64,000 nt of DNA from Grammothele lineata (lineage: Eukaryota > Basidiomycota > Agaricomycetes > Polyporales > Polyporaceae): positions 62,001 to 126,000 of the forward strand of contig NDFF03000047.1 of NCBI GenBank assembly GCA_002150815.3. The letters run 5' to 3'. The notes under the pieces are model-generated. The model worked only from the letters and a program-made list of their open reading frames with translations, was not told where the DNA came from and made no database searches. The position numbers and the translations under genes were made by a program. Shown piece by piece: positions 36,340 to 47,904 of the stretch (positions are counted from its first letter, which is position 1; each line of letters starts with the position of its first letter).

Positions 36340-39330
36340 AAAAGATACCTCACGAGTCAGGACCTCCGACATCCGACGTCCAGATCATGACAGAAAGGGC
36401 CGTATGAGGTGAAAGTTCGTCCTACAGCTTGACTCTGCTCGAGACGTCCGAGTTGTTCGATTCCGCTGTCGGCCATGTCGCATATACGCAGGCTTCGTAA
36501 GGTAGTTTCTCCATCCTACAGGGGTTTGTTGTTCCTGTGTGGCTAGGACACGGCGGGGAAGCAGGTGAGGAGGCCCCTAGGAACGGATGGCAGCAACTTG
36601 CCCAGTCGGAGGCCCGAGGCAGCCGAGCTCTTTGAAGTTTAGAGGCCAAGCGGCGCTCATCATACATATGTACCACCATGTCCTCGTCGCCTGCCTCCCC
36701 CTCTTGTCCTTGCTCGTCCAGCTGTATACTGGGCTATGATACGATCCTTCGCCATACATCTAGTTACGCACTATCCAAGTTCCTCTTCCGAGAATGGAGC
36801 GTCGCTCGCCCGAGAATCCTTCAAGACTATTTTCCGAGCCTGGGAAGGTCGCTGACACAGACGGCGATGTGAACTACATACCAACTGCATCTTCGCGAAC
36901 AGTCGGGACTCGATCTAAAGCCCCTTGATGCTCTTACGGGCATTGCTCGAACGGTATGGTGGGCATTCCCGGCATCTGCGTGCACCCCGTCTTGCGTCAA
37001 CGTGAGTGCATTCTTCATGCGTGTTTTGCTCCCGCCCCCGCAGTTATCTCTAACTTGGTGCGTTGCAGGCTCTGAGCTGTTCCTGATGGAATTGAGGAGC
37101 GCGAACCCCGATGGCTGCCCGAACACAACCTACCACTGGCGCACGCTGACTCGGAGTAGGGCAACGACCGGCTCATCACGACTTCGAGCGCGTGGTGGCG
37201 GTTTCCTAGGGGCTTGACATCGACCTGCCATCGATCTCTGGTCCATTTGGTAAAGCACTGGCTACTGGGGCAAGCTCGTGCGTGGAGAATGCGGTGCGAA
37301 GGGAACGAAGGGAGCTGGGATTAGGGGGCAGAGTCACGAACACGGTAAGATGCTGGACATTGCGGGGGTTGTGCGTGGCGAGTTCCATGGAGCGGGGAGT
37401 AAGATTTGCGGACGCTTCTATGAGACTCGGAGAACATGAACTCGGACGAGGTCGTTACGAACTCTATGCCCAAGGGTCCTACGGTGTTCCACTGGATCGT
37501 CGACTATGTGCTGGGGTCGGCTGGCATATCCAAGATAGCAAGAACTCGAGACGAAGGGCGCAGTGATGAATGCAAGCGCGAAGGGGAACAACCTGGCGAT
37601 GATGATTGGCCTTGGAAATCTCCTATCGCACTCTGTCGGAAGTTGTACGAGAGGGGTTGCAACCGGACGTGGTTGGTTGGTGCGTTGTATCATACTGTGT
37701 ACTTCGATCATCCCCGATTGCTATTGCCAACGTTCACGCGTTCGTGTGGGTGCGTTTGCCGGGCTCCCTCTTCTCTTCGTTTTCGTCGTTCAGCGTGAGC
37801 ATCCTACGTCTGGCGGGTACTCATGCGAGAAGCGTTTTTTCAGGTATACGCAAATCTCTAGTGGGGCAGTCTTCAGTACGTCGTATTTCCTTTGCTTTTC
37901 ACCAAAGGGGGTGCGGTGCAGATGGCCAACCTGCATTGCACCACGGAACTGGGATAACCCCTGCAAGTATCCTTCAGGTACGCCCATTCGCTTGATCTGA
38001 ATCTCTTACTGAATCCGCAGCGCAGGGAACACCGATCATATGCGTTGGCATCAACGCCCGCGTTAGCCTGCTCAGGTTCCCTCAGGGCGCTGAGGCCAGA
38101 ATGAAAGGAGCGCACAATCTCGGGCTGAAGGACCAGAGTTCTGGACTGGAGCGAATCCACGAACGCGTCGCCTCCTTTGGTGGTGACCCTTCGGAACCAG
38201 GTATGCGCGAGGCGTCGATACAATGTCCCGAGAACGAAATGGCTGACGCAGGTTGCTTGTCACGGCGGCCGGCGTTATCTTCATAGGTAGTCTCTCGCGT
38301 CTTCCTGAGTCTACTCGCCGCGAGGTGCGTCGCTCTCGTTCACTTGCACCCGGATGTTCGCGTCCTGACAGCCTTCCATCTCTAGATCTCCCCATCCGAA
38401 ACCGCGGACACCCTCCTCGTGCCACCGAGCAGGCGCCACGAACAGAAATGGTATAACCTCATCGTCACGGCGCCCCTCTACGAAGAGGCGTAGTTCCTAA
38501 CATGACATCCGATCATAAGAAGCCACGCGAACATAGACAGGCGCGTACAGGCATACCCCACTGTGAGCGGGAAAGCGCATGCGGCAGTGTTGGATTCAAG
38601 CCAAGGAGGTGCGCGCTACGACCCATCGGCAGATTACCGCCTCTACTGACGGTGTACGGACGTAGTCACCCGTGGATCCAGGGATTAGCTGCGCTCACAG
38701 GCTGCCATTCCTGTCAGGCAGTCCTCATTCTGCGGCCGCTCCAAGTGGGATGATTCTCGACAACTGGATCTCGCTCGTCGTGGTCTGACCGCCGTGGCTT
38801 CCGGGGCGGTGCGCGTGGGCTACTTCGCCTCGAGGGATGTACTAGTACGTTCGTGACTAATGGTTGTGTGCAGCTTCGAATCACTGTGGGAGCAGTACAG
38901 CCTCGCGAACCCGGTACACCCTTGTATTCTATTGCGCCTGTCACTTCTCATCTCCTGTGAGTTGCCCAGACGCCCCTCGTGCAGCTGCCGTCGCGGAATG
39001 TTATGCAAGTTATGCCAGACATATACCGGATAGCGTCCCTGTCATTCGTCTCGCAGTCAATACTATCAACCATTAGACCTCGTGACGACGCTTTTTCCAT
39101 CTCCAATGACACCATTTCTATCTCTCCACGTACGTGCCTCGTTGCAGGAGTGCGCTGACTGTGTGAGTGAAGAAGACAAGAAGGCAGTGCGCGTCCTAGG
39201 ACGGGCCGTTGTTCTAGGCGCCAAACGTGACCACGACTTATCTGATCAAAGTCTTCGTGTTCCTCGACTTTTGTCGCCACGATCATCCTCACCCCCTAAG
39301 CCCCCACTCTCACCTTCAAGTCCTCCCAAC
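36340..39330. other. Unassigned stretch, probably decayed coding sequence
   Basis: Nearly 3 kb without a gene I can assemble. Plus-strand fragments look protein-like for short runs (for example YQLHLREQSGLDLKPLDAL near 36880, GPTVFHWIVDYVLGSAGI near 37470 and AKGNNLAMMIGLGNLLSH near 37570), but frames shift often, no intron chain restores them and I recognise no family. The likeliest reading is a pseudogene of unknown origin lying between HET-2 and HET-3. Confidence 0.4.
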
Positions 39331-42300
39331 ATGAAGTTATTGTGCGGATGTTCGATGGTCACCGTGTCCAATCAGGTACGGGATACAGTCATGCGATTCC
39401 CCACGGACGACAGCTCACCGAAAACATTCGTGTAGGACCTACATAGAACTGCTTTCGAGTTAGTCAAACTGGCCGCATACACATTGCGCCACCCGGACTA
39501 CCGAGCGTATCACCGGTACCCACACCTCCTAGACATCACGATTAGGAGTTTGGCTCTTGTTCGCAATGCGATTCACCAGTTCTCTCATCTCGAATCGCTC
39601 CTGGATGACGAAGCACAAGAGTCGAATTATGACTGTTTCTCAGCTCTCGTCCAGGCCCTGCAATACCGTGATCTAATGTGGTCTTTGCCCTCTAACTGCC
39701 ATGCCATCTTCTTACCAGCCATGCCGGATCCCGTTTTGGACTATATATACTGGGCCTGTGCGGCCCACGGCGGCATGGCATGTCGGAAGCCATATACTGA
39801 AAATTTCTCCACCTCCATCGCCAAGTTCGTCTCCGCGTCTTTCAGTCCCGAGTTCCCTTCGTCAGGACGTTTCAAACGTTTTGTCAATGTCCTAAACAAG
39901 CATATCCTACCAAGTTCTGCGTACACTTATTGGGGCACAATGTCTCGTGGCCGTGGAGTTGGTGAGACAACTTCACAAAATCATATATGATAGCTGACCT
40001 GTATCTCCAGTATCTGTGCCTGATATTTCTCGCACCTTAGGCGAATGCTTCTCGCAGGGGGCTAGCTTGCTCACCACGCCGCTCAAAGGCCGCCTCGTAG
40101 AGGACGTGGTACGTCCGTCTTCCTCCATGAGACTGTAATCTGTATCTGATTCTACGTCTGTAGGAGCTAAAAATGTTGGCGAAGCTAATCTTGCACGCAT
40201 CTGGTCTTTCGTCCAACCAATGGCACTCTCGAACGCCTCATCATGTTTCATCCCTTTTTCAATCGACAGTGGAGAATCTTCGACTTGTGCAAGATGCCAT
40301 TACACAGATGTTCAGGCTAGGTGCTTGGGCTACTCTGGGCTCTATGGATGTGAATCCCTGCTTTATCGACTCACATCAAGAGTCGCCTTGGTGTGACCTC
40401 ATTAACGTTCTCTACCACCACAGCTTCCTTCGGTCGCTCCCAGCTCCCCATTCCTCTTTCCCAGATCCACTCCTCGACTTCCTACTGTATGTCGCTAATT
40501 GTGAAGACGGATGGAAGAAGGCTCGAACTTTCCCTGGACCTATTGCATTCCTCATTGCGTGTTTTATCATGCAGCACGACCTCCACGACGAGGCTATGCA
40601 TCTCGACGTAGCAAGGTGGTTCTTTTGGACACTGTCCGGACGGATGTGGAGAGTTGAAATGGACTGCCGGAAAGGGGAGTATATGTCATCGCCGCTCCCA
40701 TGGTCTATGTGCATAGAAGAGCTTGATGTGCTAACGATACCACGCCGTCCCTCGAAGGGTGAGTACAATTATCTACACCTCAATTGACCTGTCCAACAGT
40801 ATTTTCAGGTGTATCCCCGCCTTCCAACATCCAATTTTCTCCATATTCTATCTCTCTGGAGTTGCAGAACGCTACGAAAGGATATGACGAATTCGTGTAC
40901 TTCCCGGACATCCAGTGGCTTGGCGGATGCCATGATGGCGACTACCCTCTTGCAACATCCCTTTTCGCGTATACCTGGGCACGTCGTGCGACCATCCGTA
41001 GCCGGCGAGCCACCCTCGCTCTCTGGCAAAGTGCGCTTACATTCGGTCTACTCGAGATCGTATGCGACCAACGCATCCCAGAGAGCTTTCTTCTACACCA
41101 ATCTTCGCAAGGCGTCGCCAATTTCGTATCGAAGAACGTGAATATCCTCCTTCTTGATCTCCACGCTCGTTTAGACAGGTGGAAGCCCGAGTCCGAAAGG
41201 AATGCAGATGCGTGGCTTCGTAGAATCACCAAAGCTATTCAAATGGCCCATGCAGCGCTGGACGATGCGATCCGTGCTCGCCGCGAGGTCGAGGCGGGCA
41301 CAGCGAGACCGCCTAAGTCAAGAAAACTGCGGGAAGGCATATTCGACTACACAGGACTCACCGCGGAAGAGCTTCAGGATCTAGTATGTGGGATGTATAC
41401 CTTCCTAGAGAGCATCCTCCGCACAGTGGGGAGCCCGAGCGACGGTCCGTTTGCTAGCAGGTTTCGCGATTCCTCTGGCGATCCCCTGCTCTCTCCGAGG
41501 GTCTTCAACGAAGACCATCTCAGACAGTATGCGAACCAATTCACGCTCTCAGCATTCAATGATGCCCTTATAGCCAAAGGATGGTGTCCATTCTTCCTAA
41601 GCACGTCACAATTGATGCAAATTTCTTATATCTGCTACTACGCCCTTCGCTTTGCATCTGCGCCATACGGGGAAGATCATAAGCACAAAGCTTGTACGCG
41701 AGAGGCTTGCAAGGTCATTAACCTCGACCCCGACTCTCCCTACCACACGCGTCATACGACTGCATCCTGCCACTGCAGCTTTCTTGCACCACCGCCGTCG
41801 CGCATCGCGGAGATTCTCGATAGTGGAGGCATTCCCGTGATATCTTACAATCCCGATCTAAATACTCTCGATGTCCATCCGACTTCGGACCAAGAGCCGT
41901 ACGTCGCAATCTCACACGTATGGTCCGATGGTCTAGGAAGCACGGCCGAAGTTGGTCTCCCACAGTGTCAAATTAAACGCATTGCGGACATTGCAGGGAG
42001 GAGAATCTTTGACCAGCCGCTTCACTTTGATCTCGATTCTCTGCCAATGCCCCCGGAGCTGAAGGCACAAGGGTTCACCATGGAATGGGTAATACCGCCG
42101 AGTAAATGGATAGATTTGGATACAGACACTCGGACCTACCATCTCCAATCCAAGCGCCCATCATTTTGGATCGACAGTCTTTGTGTCCCTCAGAGGACTG
42201 ACCTCCGGAAACAAGCCATACGTCGTATGGCAAACACGTACAAAGAAGCGCATACGGTCGTCGTCTTTGACTCAGGGTTAAGTTCCATGCGATTGGACAT

Positions 42301-43369
42301 TGAAAGTCTACGGATCTCCGATATCGCACTTAATATTGGAACTTCCGGATGGATGCAACGTGTATGGACGTTACAAGAAAGCGTTCTTGCGCGACGTCTG
42401 TGGTTCAGCTTCGCGAATGGAATGTTGTCATCTGACGGTATCCGTCTTCAACATGATTTGAAGGCTTATATACCATCGTTCTTCAGGCCTGTGCATACGA
42501 CAGCACCTATCTCGAAGGCGGTATTGGAGATGACCGCCCTGTCCTGCCTACCCGGAGAAAGCACCATGCGCATGGAAGGTATTACAGAGGTGCAAAACCG
42601 GGACTTTACATTCTTCGCCTCGCTTCTCATATCTCGCAGCACCAGCAAGCCCGAGGACGAAGTGTTAGCCATTTCCAGCTTGGTGGATCTCGATGTGGAC
42701 AAACTCCTGAGCAAAAAGACTCACTACGAACGTATGGAGACCATGCTACTGCGCGTCGAGCGCTTCCATTCAGGTATTCTCTTTGGATCGTGGCCACTCT
42801 GGGGAAGCCCGTGGGAGGGAAGACCGCTGCGATTGCCGCAAGCACCATTCAGATGGGCCCCCGCCGTGTTATCAGCGTATGCTCTCACAGCGGGATCAGG
42901 CGGAAAGGGTACCTGTACTCCCCAGGGGTTCATCCTGGACCAGCCTTACCTCCTCCTCCTCCTTCCTGATGCTACTATTGGGCTAGAAAGCAAAAGATTG
43001 GTGATACAGGTCTCACCTACGTCGTCTCTATATTTGCTGTGCTTTCCAACCGAGTTACAAATGGCCAAAGGCGCAGTTGCACGCCCCTACACCATCAACG
43101 CTCTATTGATACCTTCGAAAGACAGTCCTCTTGACCCACGCAAGTCCAGGATAGCAGTAGCGGCAGTCTATATTCAAAGCGCAGAAAAGCAACGTCTCAA
43201 TGACCAGGATTACTCGGCATCCATGGAACCCGTGGTGGTGGAATACGGTCTTCCTATGATCTTGTCCGTCATCCCACTTACATGGGGCTACGGGATCAAT
43301 CCCGACGTGCTCGAGACAGCCGTAGTGCTGCGGGGATCTCTGGTGACAGCGCGTGTTGTTGTGACTTAG
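39331..43369 (+). CDS. HET-domain protein HET-3 (subfamily A)
   Basis: Exons 39331-39375, 39436-39961, 40011-40108, 40164-40758 and 40809-43369 give 1274 residues. An alternative acceptor at 40799 would add three codons. The first exon encodes MKLLCGCSMVTVSNQ, matching the leader of HET-1. Two modules carry DPVLDY and DPLLDF; then come PDIQWLGGCHD and LALWQSALTFGLLE. The Cys/His motif lies at about 717-750 (with spacing x14 before H-T). The HET domain starts near 784 with YVAISHVWSDGLG. An insertion of about 55 residues precedes FWIDSLCVPQ, shared with HET-5. Then come DLRKQAIRRMA and GWMQRVWTLQE. The C-terminal region has TSKPEDEVLAISSLVDLD and FRWAPAVL and ends in VVVT. It is convergent with 7TM-B (447 bp apart). 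Confidence 0.9.
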
Positions 43370-43816
43370 GTATGACGATGTTTTCAAGCTATCGCGAACG
43401 TCGCTGGCAGAGACTAACTTCGGTCATGGTTATCGACCAGCAGCGAATGGCATGGCTGGATGAAGATGGATGAAGATAGGGACAAAGAGTTACATCGTGT
43501 CGAAAGTGTTCTTGTTGATTGGACAGGACGGAGATAACACAATCGAATGCACGGTTAGCTTACATTCGGAAAAGAGTGATCTTCAGACGCACCAGATACA
43601 ACCCACTGAAACCGAGCGCCGTGTAGCAAAGCCATCGTAGTTGAAGTCCTGTCCGAAGTCGTATTTCCCGGGTATCTGACTCCCGTCTACAATACATACT
43701 CATACATACCAAAGAACGTGGCGCGACGTACAAGTCCATCCAACCGGTATCAGATCCAGCAGCGTACAACCAAAACAGCAGCAGCAACAGCACAAGCACC
43801 AACGGCCCGCGGCGTA

Positions 43817-45481
43817 TCACACCGCCGAGCCCTTCACAACATACCCACCCTCCCCATCATCAAAATGCACCCCATCCACGTCCGCAGCGACCTCCCCGTC
43901 GCCCTCCCCGTCCGTGTGCGTGACGCGCTCGAGGCTGATGCCGACCTCGAACGGCGCGTGCGCGGAGCGCACGCCGGTGGTGTCCATCGTTCTGCGGGTC
44001 ATCGTCCCGAAGCGGAGCGTGGTGGAGGCGAGGGTGGAGGCGGCGGCGTGGGAGGTGGCGGAGCGGGAGCGGGTGATGAGGAGGGAGAAGACTATTGCGT
44101 TGATTGGGGGTAGCTGGGGGAGAGGGACGAAGGATAAGGATGGAGGGGAAAGAGAAAGAGGGGCGGGTCAGCGCGACGATAGAGGGTGCGCGCAAGGTGG
44201 GAACGGGACGTACCACGCTCAGGAAGATGAAAAACGAATTCGAGCCGACGATGTTCGTCACGATGAGCGCGAGGAGCGTCGCACAGTAGACCGCCGCTAT
44301 ATGCCCGCGCGCGCACGGAAGAACGTCAGCGCCACTGCGGCGAAGCCAGGATCCGAACAGCGAAGAAGAAGCAAGAAGCAAGAACGCACCGGACTCGATC
44401 ACGACATACATGATCTGCGCCGTTGAGCTGTCCCCAACGATGTGCGGCGCCGTGCGGGACGTGACGCGCCAGATCCTCCAGCAGATTAGCACTGTGTGCC
44501 AGAGTAAGGTGAGAGGGGAAGGGAGAAAGCGATCAGTTTCCTACGCAACAAGTGGGCGATAGTGTGGAGGGGAGGGGAAGGACTCACTTGCACAAAGTAA
44601 GTTGAGGACGAAGGTGAGGATGAAGAAGTACCGCACGCGGATCGTCACGTCCGCGAGAATCACGCCGACTTCTTTGACCCCAGTCTGCGCTTCTGTCCAG
44701 ACGGACCAGATCCCGACGCCTACGTAGATATGGCCAGATCAGCGCGAGGACGCGGCGAGCAGAGGCGGAAGCGTTGACGGAGGAGGGGGAGACGTACCCC
44801 AAGACGCGCCGAGGAGCCCCATGGGGAGCACGATGACCCACCAGTTGAAGTTCCACACCACTAGCGTGCGGTACACCTGCCCATGCCGTCACCCATCAGC
44901 CCTCGCTCGTTCCCGCTGAACGCGCGCGGAGAGTAAGAGAGAACGCACGATGATGACGTCGGAGAACATCGCGAGCGTCGCGGTGAACACGCCCTTCGCG
45001 AGGGACGTCCGCGACGAGACGTCCGCAAAGTGCGCGATGGGGTTCGCGACGAGCTGACCGGAGGGGACGTGGAACGCTTGGTAGCCGATGACGATCTCCA
45101 CGGCGAAGTCCTGTAGATCGGGGAGGTGGAGACGCAACCGCGCGGTCAGTCGATTTGCGGGCTTTGTAGGCGCACAGGGAGGAGGAAGCGAGCAAAGACG
45201 TACCCCGATCGTTATTAGGAAGATGATGAAGCACGCGATAGGGAGCCAGAGGGACATCCCCCCGCGCACCCTCTCTCGCAGAATCATGAAGCATTCCACC
45301 AGGAACACCAGGTATATCCCTGCGCAGACGAACGAACGCAGCAGCCTTCAGCCCTTCCGTCCAACCGCCCGCGCGTCACAAACGCGGGGATCGGGATACT
45401 CGGATAGTAGTACTCACCCGTGAAGAAGAGGTTGAGGAAGAGCCCCACGAGGTGGGAGTTTGTCACCGAGATGTCATTCAT
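43817..45481 (-). CDS. Seven-helix integral membrane protein 7TM-B
   Basis: Exons 45481-45418, 45319-45204, 45110-44949, 44876-44798, 44719-44588, 44491-44390, 44296-44214 and 44113-43817 give exactly 344 residues. Helices are visible at about 10-35 (LVGLFLNLFFTGIYLVFLVE), 42-62 (LWLPIACFIIFLITIG), 100-135 (FSDVIIVYRTLVVWNFNWW), 165-190, 205-225 and 245-265. The C-terminal tail is rich in Ser, Thr, Asp and Gly and lacks the Gly/Val run of 7TM-A. The YRTLVVWNFNWWVIVLP segment corresponds to WWRVLVIWPHNRWVLTLG of 7TM-A and marks the same agaricomycete receptor-like family. Ligand and signalling partner are unknown; no G-protein-coupling motif can be asserted. It lies tail-to-tail with HET-3, and a decayed duplicate sits at 34950-36090. 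Confidence 0.85.
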
Positions 45482-47904
45482 GTCTGGCGCCGGTCAAGCA
45501 CTAGTGCGCCTCGGATAGCGGGCGACAGGCTTGGTTAGGGGTATGCGGCGGCGTGCGGGACGCAATGAATGAACGGACGGCAACACCGGCGCTGCGTGGA
45601 GCTGGAACGAAACGGTAGCACTGTAGCAGGCCGCGGCGTTGTGGGGGCAGCAGGAGGAGGGAGGCCTGTTCGCGAGGCCCGAGGCGAGCAAGGCCTGGAG
45701 GAGCGGGGCAGGCGAGCGAGGCGGAGCGGAGCGGATGGCGGCACGAGTCCAAGTCCAAGTCCAGGTCCAAGGAAAAGAGGCCCTCGGTGTTCCGCCCAGC
45801 ACGCGCCCGCTCACACGGCGCGGCGCATCTTCTGCAGCTGACATCACGCACCCAGGTGCAGCCTGCAGGCGGCGGGGCCAACGCGGGGGCGAGGGCACGC
45901 GGCGCACTTGGCGCGAGTCGCGACCGTCTGTCATCGGACTGAGCTACCAGACATGCCAATGGCGCGCTTGCGGCTTCTCTTCTCGGGGCTGGGATCGCCG
46001 CGACGGGGGCCGAGTCGCAGGGGATCCGGAACGTCGTGCGTGGGTAAGCACGGACGGATGGAGATGGACGGGGCTGCGGGCCCGGGTGAGATGGCGCGCG
46101 CCTTGTTGTGGTGCATTGCAAGGAGGGGTAGGGTTTTGCGCTACGCCCGATCCGCCATACCTATGACAGTCCACAGGCTTGCCCCTTTCTTCAATAGACA
46201 TATGACGAGGACTCCGTTTGAGCACCTCCTAGGGATGTGTACACAGGGCATGTATACCGGCCGTCCATCGTCGGCGTGTCCACGGAGATGGCACGACGGC
46301 TGCGGGTTGCAGATAATCGCGCTGATGGCAAAGAAGGATCAGAGGAGCGCGCCATGGGAAAGGCGCCGCCGGTCCGCCAACAGAGCAAGCAGATTTCACG
46401 TTCGGCATCATCAATACAATGAGGCTCTCCATGATGCACTGTGGGACCTTGGGGGAAGGGGGACGATATGGCCAAGGCCGGGCTGAGAACCTCGAACGGG
46501 GTATTGCGGCCTTCATTCAGTCGAGGAGTTCATAGGAGGAAGCTGTGCCCCTGAGGCTGGCAGTCTGAAGACGAGAGGAAAAAGAGCAGGCGGCGGCGGC
46601 GGACGAACGGCGCGGGACGAGTTCTGGCGACACAAGACGAGCTTGGGCGCTCCGGCGGCTCCGGTACCTCCGGCCGCGCGATAACATTTCGCCGATCTAC
46701 GGGCGCTGAGCGCTGAGCGCCGCCGTCACCTCTCGCCGGATTTGCATCCGGTTTCCGGCCGGTCTTCAACGTTCGACGTTCAACGTCGTTCAACTCATCC
46801 TTGACGTTCATCTGTGGCATCCTCAGCAAAATCCTTAGCAGCGCACAAGTCCTTGATTGAGTCCCAGCCACTATCACCGCAAATCGCTCGGCCCACCCAT
46901 CGCAACCATCTCAGTCTGTCTCGCAAAGCATCCGTAGCGGCGTTGGACGTGTTTCCTGTACGGTGGCGTGCGCGCATCCGCGCCTACGTTGGAAATTAGG
47001 GAATTCCTGGGCCAAACGCAAATTCTTGGAGTCGTCCGTTGAAGTCTCAGTGAGCAATGGATCCACATAGAAAACGCCGGACTCTTTGGGGCCTCCATTA
47101 GATTTCTTCCTATTTTGAGTCGTATATACCGGTGGGCGAGATGACGTCTAGACGGAACTACAAGCCCGTGTCTTGCGCCAAGGTCCGCCGTTATGGGGTG
47201 GTGTAAAACTCAATCGTCTTCATGTCTTAAAGCAGTGACTCTGAAATACCATGGGGCCTGGTCACCTATGACTCGACTCCTAGCACCTGCATTTCAGTTC
47301 TGTCAGGAGAGATCTGTCAAGCTCCGTGTGTCGGTCGTCTACTGTTCCAGCTACAGTTCCCAAAGAGGCTCCGGATAGACTTTTCGGCGCTCGACGCCAC
47401 CGTACGCCACCGCCCGTATACGTCAACCCTCGTGGCGATGGAGACCTCGACAAACCGCCATCATCGCTAGTGCATGCTCAAGAAACTCCTCGCGTGCTGC
47501 GTTACGGGTCACCGACTGCTGCCAACTCGCCATGCACGAGCACGCACACTGGGCATCACGAGAGTCAGAATACTTGATGCAGCATCAAGCTGGGGCGAAC
47601 GAGGCTGTTGTTTCTACCCGCCCGGGCCGCGGGGAGTTCCGTAGGGGGCGGAGACGCGCAGATGGCCATGCTTGCTTCGGGCGAGTTCACGCAATGCGCA
47701 CGCACCGCTCAGTGCTTCGATTCCTGATTCTCCGCTTCGATCGTGGCCAGCCCTGCTTCGCCGCGCGCGCACTCGTCGCCCCACTCGATAAGCTCTTCGC
47801 ACACTCCGCCGCTATGACTTCCGTCGCGCCTGCGCTCTCTTCCCGAGGCTTCTCGTGCCCCCGGCCCTTCCTCGTCCTGGTCGTCCTTCCCGCTCGCCAT
47901 CCCA
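45482..47904. other. Long intergenic region with divergent promoters
   Basis: It separates 7TM-B and the DHA2 transporter, which are transcribed away from each other. The first 300 bases share homology with the upstream region of the 7TM relic (tandem GAGTCCAAGTCC near 45745). ORFs up to 206 codons on both strands are Arg/Pro/Ala-rich shadows of GC-rich DNA. I see no supported gene or RNA. Confidence 0.4.

Noticed and set aside
38101..38286. Resemblance of a short peptide near 38101 to a histidine-kinase ATPase segment
   Set aside because: Only a few residues match, there is no N-box or G-box context, and the surrounding frames are broken.
45501..46166. Long Arg/Pro/Ala-rich ORFs on both strands upstream of 7TM-B
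   Set aside because: They are frame shadows in GC-rich DNA, with no introns, domains or conserved starts; part of the region is homologous to the promoter of the 7TM relic.
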